Assembly: GCA_017987975.1 (NCBI GenBank)
Contig: JAGNSQ010000004.1
Location: forward strand, 26,985 to 71,266
Source of the DNA: Saprospiraceae bacterium
Lineage (GTDB): Bacteria > Bacteroidota > Bacteroidia > Chitinophagales > Saprospiraceae
Direction of reading: 5' to 3'
Length of the DNA stretch: 44,282 nt
Shown: positions 34,837 through 41,800 of the stretch, piece by piece
Position numbering within the stretch: the first letter of the stretch is position 1
How the letters are laid out: each line of letters starts with the position of its first letter
Notes under the pieces: model-generated
The model's database searches: none
What the model was told of the DNA's origin: nothing
The model's input: the letters and a program-made list of their open reading frames with translations, nothing else
Program-made: the position numbers and the translations under genes

Positions 34837-35697
34837 ATGAATAAAACCGCACATAGCATTTACCTTGCTACGTTAACGCTCATAGTAATAGCAGTAACTA
34901 TTTATCTGTTTTACTATGGCGCCTCGTATTACAATACCAGTATGGAAGAGCGTTTCTACCATACTGACCATGGTGACCTAAAGCCAAGCGGAGTTTATGG
35001 CCATGGTTTAGGTATTATAGGTACCCTGCTCATTTTGATCGGAGTGTTTGGATACATGGCGCGTAAGAGGTATCGTATATTATCCAGGATTGGGGTGCTA
35101 AAACATTGGTTGGAGTTTCATATCTTTTTGTGTACACTGGGTCCTATTATGATTCTTTTCCATACCTCCTTTAAGTTTGGTGGCATTGTGTCAATAAGTT
35201 TTTGGAGCATGGTGGCTGTTGTTGCGAGTGGTGTAATAGGCAGGTTTATATATTTGCAGATTCCCCGCACCATCCAGGGTAGAGAATTGAGTATTGCAGA
35301 GATTGGTGAAATGCAGGAAGATATTGCCTATCGCGTGAGAGAAGAAGCAGGTGAGCATTCAGACGAAGTATTGCAAGCATGGCACGACGTAATTCAGGAA
35401 AGAAAAAATCAGGGCAATCCCGGATTTCTAAAAACCTACATGAGGGACTATCAACTCAAATCACATTTTGCCAATCAGTTGAAGTCCTGGAATATATCTA
35501 CCCGTAACAATCGTATCATTACAGGATTGATATCTACAGAATTGGGCATACAGCGAAAAATTGAAAGACTCATGTTGATGCAAAAATTGTTTAGGTACTG
35601 GCACATTGCCCACCTGCCTTTTGCCCTCATCATGCTTATCATTATGGTCATCCATGTAGGCGTGACCCTTGCTTTTGGCTATAAATGGATCTTTTAA
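34837..35697 (+). CDS. Probable di-haem membrane cytochrome b
   Basis: 286 residues with about five membrane helices (approximately 8-27, 56-74, 92-110, 118-140, 256-280) and a charged loop (about 145-250). Helix 3 has H95 and H109, and helix 5 has H259 and H273; each pair is exactly 14 residues apart, the spacing by which cytochrome b-type proteins hold two stacked haem b groups between two helices. H56 and H90 are extra candidates. No c-type motif is present. It ends 1 bp before the Fe-S flavoprotein gene. The likely role is to pass electrons across the inner membrane between the cytosolic or membrane flavoprotein and the exported multihaem cytochromes. No precise family name is claimed; the di-haem assignment is inferred from spacing and context. 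Confidence 0.7.
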   Translation: MNKTAHSIYLATLTLIVIAVTIYLFYYGASYYNTSMEERFYHTDHGDLKPSGVYGHGLGIIGTLLILIGVFGYMARKRYRILSRIGVLKHWLEFHIFLCTLGPIMILFHTSFKFGGIVSISFWSMVAVVASGVIGRFIYLQIPRTIQGRELSIAEIGEMQEDIAYRVREEAGEHSDEVLQAWHDVIQERKNQGNPGFLKTYMRDYQLKSHFANQLKSWNISTRNNRIITGLISTELGIQRKIERLMLMQKLFRYWHIAHLPFALIMLIIMVIHVGVTLAFGYKWIF

Positions 35698-35698
35698 C

Positions 35699-37036
35699 AT
35701 GGGCTGGTCAATAGAAGAAATAGGAATTTATGCTGTGGCTGCACTAATGTGTGGGCTCATTCTTATGATTTATTTGCGCAAGCTGAAAAATGAATCAAAA
35801 GAGGTTGGCGTTAAAATTGAAAAAGCCATAGCGGAGGGAGTTCATGAGCCGGTATCGCTGCATCCTTACATCGATTTGAATACCTGTATCAAGAGCGGTG
35901 CCTGCATTATTGCTTGCCCGGAACATGATATTCTGGGTATTCGTAATGGTAGGGCCACCCTGATCAATGCCTCCAAATGTGTAGGTCATGGAGCATGCTT
36001 TCACGCCTGCCCGGTAGAAGCCATTTCGCTCAGAATAGGCACAGAGAAGCGGGGAGTTGATTTGCCACACGTCAATCAGAATTTTGAAACCAATGTTCAG
36101 GGTATTTTTATCGCCGGCGAATTGGGAGGCATGGGCCTGATTAAAAACAGTGTGGAGCAAGGTAAACAAGCGGCCGATGAGATTAAAAAATCAACTGAAA
36201 AAAATCATGGTGCCACCTACGATTTGGTAATTGTGGGAGCTGGTCCGGCGGGCATCTCCGCTTCGGTTCAAGCCAAGTTAAACGGACTGAAGGCAGTAGT
36301 TTTAGAACAGGATAGTTTGGGTGGAACAGTTTTTAATTTTCCACGGGCAAAGGTTGTGATGACCAATCCGATGGACCTTCCGGGCCATGGTAAGGTTAAA
36401 TTATTTGAGACCAGTAAGACCGAATTGCTCACCCTTTGGAATGATGTGATTCACAAACACAACATTGAAGTTAGAGAGCAATCTAAAGTAGAGGCCATTT
36501 CCAAAAGAGACCACAACTTTGTTGTAACTACCCACGATGGAGAACAGTTTCATACCCACAAAGTATTGCTTGCCATAGGAAGGCGAGGTACACCCCGCAA
36601 GCTGGGAGTGCCAGGTGAACAAATGGAAAAAGTAGCTTACCGTTTGCTGGAACCTGAGCTCATCCAAGGTAAAAATGTATTGGTAGTTGGCGGGGGAGAT
36701 TCGGCAATAGAAAGCGCTATCTTATTAGCCCAGGGCAATAAGGTTACCCTATCTTATCGAAGTGAAAAATTCAGTCGTTTAAAACCCAAAAACGAAATCA
36801 GCATACAGAATGCGATCAAAACCCAGTTGTTGGAGGTAGCTTTTAATTCCAACGTATTAAATATAGAAAATGACCACGTGATGATGACGGGTTCTGAGGG
36901 AGAATTCAAACTTGCCAACGACCTGGTCTATATCTTTGCGGGGGGTGAATTGCCCACTCAGTTTTTGCAGAAATCTGGAATTGAAATACAAAAACGTTTT
37001 GGATACACCGTAAAATCGCACAAAAGAGTAGGATGA
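35699..37036 (+). CDS. Membrane-anchored Fe-S/FAD/NAD(P) oxidoreductase
   Basis: 445 residues from the ATG at 35699; a longer frame to 35669 overlaps the previous gene and was rejected. One N-terminal helix (about 9-27) anchors the protein. Residues about 55-110 form a ferredoxin-like domain with two cluster motifs, C63-x5-C69-x3-C73-P and C94-x5-C100-x3-C104-P; the usual second cysteines are S66 and H97. Residues 120-162 (VNQNFETNVQGIFIAGELGG) resemble the GIFAAGD-type FAD segment that normally ends thioredoxin-reductase-like proteins. The FAD motif G180AGPAG and the NAD(P) motif VVGGGDSAIESA (about 329-340) follow. No redox CxxC is present in the flavin domain. It probably takes electrons from NAD(P)H and feeds the neighbouring cytochromes, or the reverse. 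It overlaps the next gene by 4 bp. Confidence 0.82.
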   Translation: MGWSIEEIGIYAVAALMCGLILMIYLRKLKNESKEVGVKIEKAIAEGVHEPVSLHPYIDLNTCIKSGACIIACPEHDILGIRNGRATLINASKCVGHGACFHACPVEAISLRIGTEKRGVDLPHVNQNFETNVQGIFIAGELGGMGLIKNSVEQGKQAADEIKKSTEKNHGATYDLVIVGAGPAGISASVQAKLNGLKAVVLEQDSLGGTVFNFPRAKVVMTNPMDLPGHGKVKLFETSKTELLTLWNDVIHKHNIEVREQSKVEAISKRDHNFVVTTHDGEQFHTHKVLLAIGRRGTPRKLGVPGEQMEKVAYRLLEPELIQGKNVLVVGGGDSAIESAILLAQGNKVTLSYRSEKFSRLKPKNEISIQNAIKTQLLEVAFNSNVLNIENDHVMMTGSEGEFKLANDLVYIFAGGELPTQFLQKSGIEIQKRFGYTVKSHKRVG

Positions 37037-38880
37037 TAATCGGGTATAACATAACGAAGCTACTGCAGTCAGCAATGATGACCCTCCTGGTCCTTTGCTC
37101 TGGTGCTGCATGGGCGCAGTTATCACCCGGTAAATTGACAAAAGCGCATTCAAAACTGGAAGGGCTGGCCAATTGTACGCAGTGCCACACTATTGGTGCA
37201 AAAATATCCGAGCAAAAATGTCTTGACTGTCATAAAGAATTGAAAGGCCGAATTTCTTCCAAAAAGGGATATCACGTTTCATCAGCTGTTAAAGGAAAAG
37301 AATGCATTACCTGTCACAGTGAACACCATGGGCTCAACTTTGACATGGTGAGGTTTGATAAAAAGACCTTTGACCATAAGCTTACCGGCTATGAGCTCAA
37401 AGGAGGGCACAAAATTTCTGATTGTGCAAAGTGTCATAAACCAGATAATATAGCCTCTGCAACCCTCAAAAAAAAGCCGGAAACTTTTCTGGGCCTGGAA
37501 ACCAAGTGCATGAGTTGCCATGAAGATTATCACCAAAAAACAATGTCTTCGGATTGTGCTTCATGCCACAATTTTACCAAGTTTAAACCTGCGAGTCTAT
37601 TTAATCATGCCAAAACAGAATTCCCTTTGCTGGGCGCGCACAAGACAGTTGATTGTGCCTCATGCCACAAAGTAGAAATGCGCAATGGCAAGGAGTTTCA
37701 AAAATTTGCAGTGGCCTCATTTAAAAATTGTAGCAATTGCCACAACGATGTACATAAAGGTGAATTTGGCACTCAATGTAAGGCGTGCCACAATGAAGAA
37801 TCTTTTCATAAAATAACGGCAGGTCCCGGCTTCAATCATAATGTTACAGGATTTACCCTGGTAGGCAGGCACCAAAAGATAGATTGTAAAGCCTGCCATG
37901 AGAAAAGTTTTGGCTTGGGAGGGCATTTTAAAGAGTTTAAGAGCAAAGACGCCAATGATTGTCGCACCTGCCACAAAGATGTGCATGAAGACAAATTTGG
38001 AAGCAAATGTCTTGATTGCCATAATCAGAACTCATTTAAGTCAGGCAAAACACCCCAATTAGATAATTTTGATCACAGTTCTACCGGTTTTGCCTTATTA
38101 GGCAAACACCAGAAAGTGGATTGTCGTACCTGTCATAAACAAGATCTGACCACACCCATGGCCCATGATCAATGTGCATCATGTCACAAAGATCACCATG
38201 AAGGCGATTTTGCAACTAAAAAAGATCGCTATCCTGATTGTGCCAGCTGCCACAACGAACAAGGCTTTATGCCCTCTACATTTACCATTGAGCAGCATGA
38301 GAAGAGCAGCTTTGTGTTAAATGGTGCACACTTAGCAACTCCTTGTAACGCTTGTCACTGGAAAGAAAATAAGTGGGAATTTAACATCCCCCAGCAAGAA
38401 TGTAAATCATGCCATGAAGACATCCATAAAAATTATATGGATGAAAAATATTATGGCCAAAATTCTTGTAAAACCTGTCACAATACAGATTCATGGCTGG
38501 CCGGCAATTTTGACCATAGCCTCACTGACTGGGCTCTGGAAGGTAAACATGCTACCATCAGTTGCGGACAATGCCACATGGATACAAAAACAGGTACAAG
38601 GATACAGCGCTTTAGGGATTTAGATGGCGAATGCGTTACCTGTCATGATAATATACACGGCACCCAGTTTGAAGTAGAAGGTAAAACAGATTGCAGCCGG
38701 TGCCACGGCTTCAAAGAATGGAAGGCCGATAAGTTTGATCATAATCTCACTCAGTTTAAATTAGAAGGAGAACATAAGGTCGTAGCCTGTATAAAATGTC
38801 ATAAAGAAACAATGGTTGAAGGCAAAAAAACTGTCAATTATAAAATAGAAAAATTTGCATGCGTAGACTGCCATCAATAA
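37033..38880 (+). CDS. Exported 23-haem cytochrome c
   Basis: 615 residues. The signal peptide ends GAAWAQ (about 29), so haem would be attached in the periplasm. I count 23 CxxCH motifs. Most sit in a repeating three-haem block: CxxCH, about 20 residues, F(D/N)HxxTxFxLxGxHxxxDCxxCH, about 15 residues, then CxxCH often followed by DxH. The extra histidines in FNH and GxH are likely axial ligands. No lipobox is seen. It should act as a periplasmic or surface electron carrier. The start overlaps the flavoprotein stop (ATGA) and its own end overlaps the next gene by 22 bp, so translation of all these genes is probably coupled. Confidence 0.92.
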   Translation: MIIGYNITKLLQSAMMTLLVLCSGAAWAQLSPGKLTKAHSKLEGLANCTQCHTIGAKISEQKCLDCHKELKGRISSKKGYHVSSAVKGKECITCHSEHHGLNFDMVRFDKKTFDHKLTGYELKGGHKISDCAKCHKPDNIASATLKKKPETFLGLETKCMSCHEDYHQKTMSSDCASCHNFTKFKPASLFNHAKTEFPLLGAHKTVDCASCHKVEMRNGKEFQKFAVASFKNCSNCHNDVHKGEFGTQCKACHNEESFHKITAGPGFNHNVTGFTLVGRHQKIDCKACHEKSFGLGGHFKEFKSKDANDCRTCHKDVHEDKFGSKCLDCHNQNSFKSGKTPQLDNFDHSSTGFALLGKHQKVDCRTCHKQDLTTPMAHDQCASCHKDHHEGDFATKKDRYPDCASCHNEQGFMPSTFTIEQHEKSSFVLNGAHLATPCNACHWKENKWEFNIPQQECKSCHEDIHKNYMDEKYYGQNSCKTCHNTDSWLAGNFDHSLTDWALEGKHATISCGQCHMDTKTGTRIQRFRDLDGECVTCHDNIHGTQFEVEGKTDCSRCHGFKEWKADKFDHNLTQFKLEGEHKVVACIKCHKETMVEGKKTVNYKIEKFACVDCHQ

Positions 38881-41800
38881 TATATATTTTGATGGTGCTG
38901 GTGATCCAGTTATCAGCACAAACGTCACCCCATGGCGCTGGCTTTGCTATGGATTGTGCCAAGTGTCACAGTCCGGAAAGCTGGACATACTCCAACAAAG
39001 CTCAATTTTCTCATGACAGCACAGGGTTTTCTCTTACAGGTCAACATCGCGATCTGGAATGTAAGTCATGTCATACCAGTCTTGAATTTAATAAAATTGA
39101 TAATGCCTGTATTTCTTGTCATACAGATGTACACCAACAAACAGTAGGCAATGATTGCGCTCGCTGTCACACAGCGGATTCCTGGTTAGTAGACAATGTT
39201 ACACAACTCCATGAAAGGACTTCTTTTCCACTAATGGGTGTACATGCTACCGTTAATTGTAATGCATGTCATGATACAGAAACCAATATGCGTTTTGCAC
39301 CAACTGGCATGGACTGTATATCCTGTCACCGGGCGGACTATGTGGCAACAAAGCAGCCGGATCACGTTAAGTTTGGATTTTCAACCGATTGCGCATCTTG
39401 TCATAGTTTGACCATAACCGATTGGAATACCGACAAAGTAGATCACACTTTCTTTCCGCTGGAAAAAGGCCACGCCATTGATGATTGTGTCAAGTGCCAT
39501 CAGAGCGGTGATTACTCTACGGCTGTAGCTGATTGTTTTAGCTGCCATGAAAATGATTATATGGCTACTATCAATCCCAATCACAGCGTTCTCGCCTTTG
39601 GCACGGATTGTAGACAATGCCATGATTTAACACCAGGATGGAAACCTGTAGATTACCGGGAACACGATGCCAAATATTTCCCTATTTATTCAGGCAAACA
39701 CCAGGGTACCTGGGAAACATGTGCTTCGTGCCACACAGACCCCAATAATTATGCTTCATTTTCATGTGTAATTTGTCACAAAGATCCGGAGACCAGCAAT
39801 TTACACCAATTGGTATCCGGGTATACTTACCAGGACAATGCCTGTCTTGCTTGTCACCCTACCGGTGATGCTGACATGGCCTTCAACCATGATGCCACCC
39901 AATTTCCATTGACAGGGGCTCACAAGATTTTGGATTGTATTGCCTGCCATGCCAACGGATATGCAGGTACACCCATTGAGTGTAAGTCTTGCCACCTTGA
40001 GAACTTTACATCGACCTCTGACCCTGACCACCAGGCCTTGAACTTATCTGAAGATTGTAAGGCGTGTCATAGCACCGAACCCGGTTGGGCCCCTGCCCGA
40101 TTTGATGTGCACGATGACTATTATCCTTTGTTGGGTACACACGCTGCAGTAGCCAATGATTGTGCTCTGTGTCACAACGGCAGTTACAACAATACACCCA
40201 ATAATTGCGCCGGCTGTCATATAGACGATTACAATACTACTACAGACCCTAACCACAAGTTGAGTCAGATTTCTCAGGACTGTGCTTCCTGCCACGGACA
40301 AGCAGCCTGGCAGCCATCCACTTTTAATCACGATGGCATGTATTTTCCAATCTACTCAGGGAAACACAACGGTGTGTGGATGCAGTGTACCGAATGCCAC
40401 AAAAATCCTTCCAACTATACAGAATTTACCTGTGTCAGTTGTCACCAGAATCCGGAGACCAATGATCTTCATACCGGGGTGAGTGGCTATAATTACAATG
40501 ACAATGCTTGTCTTGCCTGCCACCCAACAGGTGATGCCGAAAATGCTTTTGATCACAATAGTACTCAGTTTCCGTTGACCGGAGCCCACACAACTGTAGA
40601 TTGTATCAGTTGTCACGCTGGTGGTTTTGAAGGTACATCTACCCTGTGTGTTGATTGTCATCAATTGGATTTTAATGGCACTACCAACCCTAACCATGCG
40701 GGTCTTGGTTTTGCAACAGATTGCAAGCAATGCCATACGACCAATCCGGGATGGGCACCTGCAACGATGCCTAATCACAACGATTACTATGTTTTAAACG
40801 GAGCGCATGCCGGCATTGCCAATGACTGTGCGGCGTGTCATAATGGAAATTACAATACAACACCCAATACCTGTGCTGGCTGTCATCAAGCGGATTATAA
40901 TGCAACCACAGATCCCAACCATGCCCAGGCTCTTTTTCCCAATGACTGCGCTTCATGCCATTCTGAAACTGCATGGCAACCTTCCACTTTTAATCACGAT
41001 GGGCAATACTTCCCTATTTATAGTGGTAAACACCAGGGCACTTGGATGCAGTGTACTGAGTGCCACACCAATCCGGCTAATTATGCAGAATTTACCTGTG
41101 TGACCTGTCATCAAAACCCGGAAACCAATGATCAACACAATGGTATACCCGGTTATATTTATCAATCCAATGCTTGTTTGGCTTGCCACCCTACCGGTGA
41201 TGCAGCTTTAGTATTTGACCACAATACCACTCAGTTTCCATTAACAGGGGCTCACACTACGGTAGATTGTATTAGCTGTCATGCCAATGGCTTCCAGGGA
41301 ACATCGACTGCTTGTATGGATTGTCACCTCACCGATTTTAATGCCACAGTAAATCCAAACCACGTTGCTCTTGGCATACCAACTGATTGTGCTCAATGCC
41401 ATACAACAGCTCCAGGTTGGACGCCTGCCAGTTTTGATATTCACAACCAGTATTATCCTTTGAATGGTGCCCATGCCACAATTGCCAATGATTGTGCTAC
41501 TTGCCACAATGGCAATTATAACAATACACCCAATACCTGTGCTGCTTGTCACAATGATGATTATGTGGCAACCACCAATCCGAATCACGTGGCGGCCCAA
41601 TTTCCCAATGATTGTGCTTCATGTCACAGTGAACAAAATTGGGTGCCATCTACCTTTAATCACGATGGCCAGTATTTTCCAATTTACAGTGGAAGCCACA
41701 ATGGCCAATGGACACAATGTATAGATTGTCACAGTAATCCTGCCAATTATGCGCAGGTAGTGTGTATTACCTGTCACCAAAATCCGGAGACCAATGATCA

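Noticed and set aside
35669-35698. Earlier start for the Fe-S flavoprotein
   Set aside because: It would overlap the end of the membrane cytochrome gene by 29 bp and adds no useful signal; the ATG at 35699 leaves a 1-bp gap.
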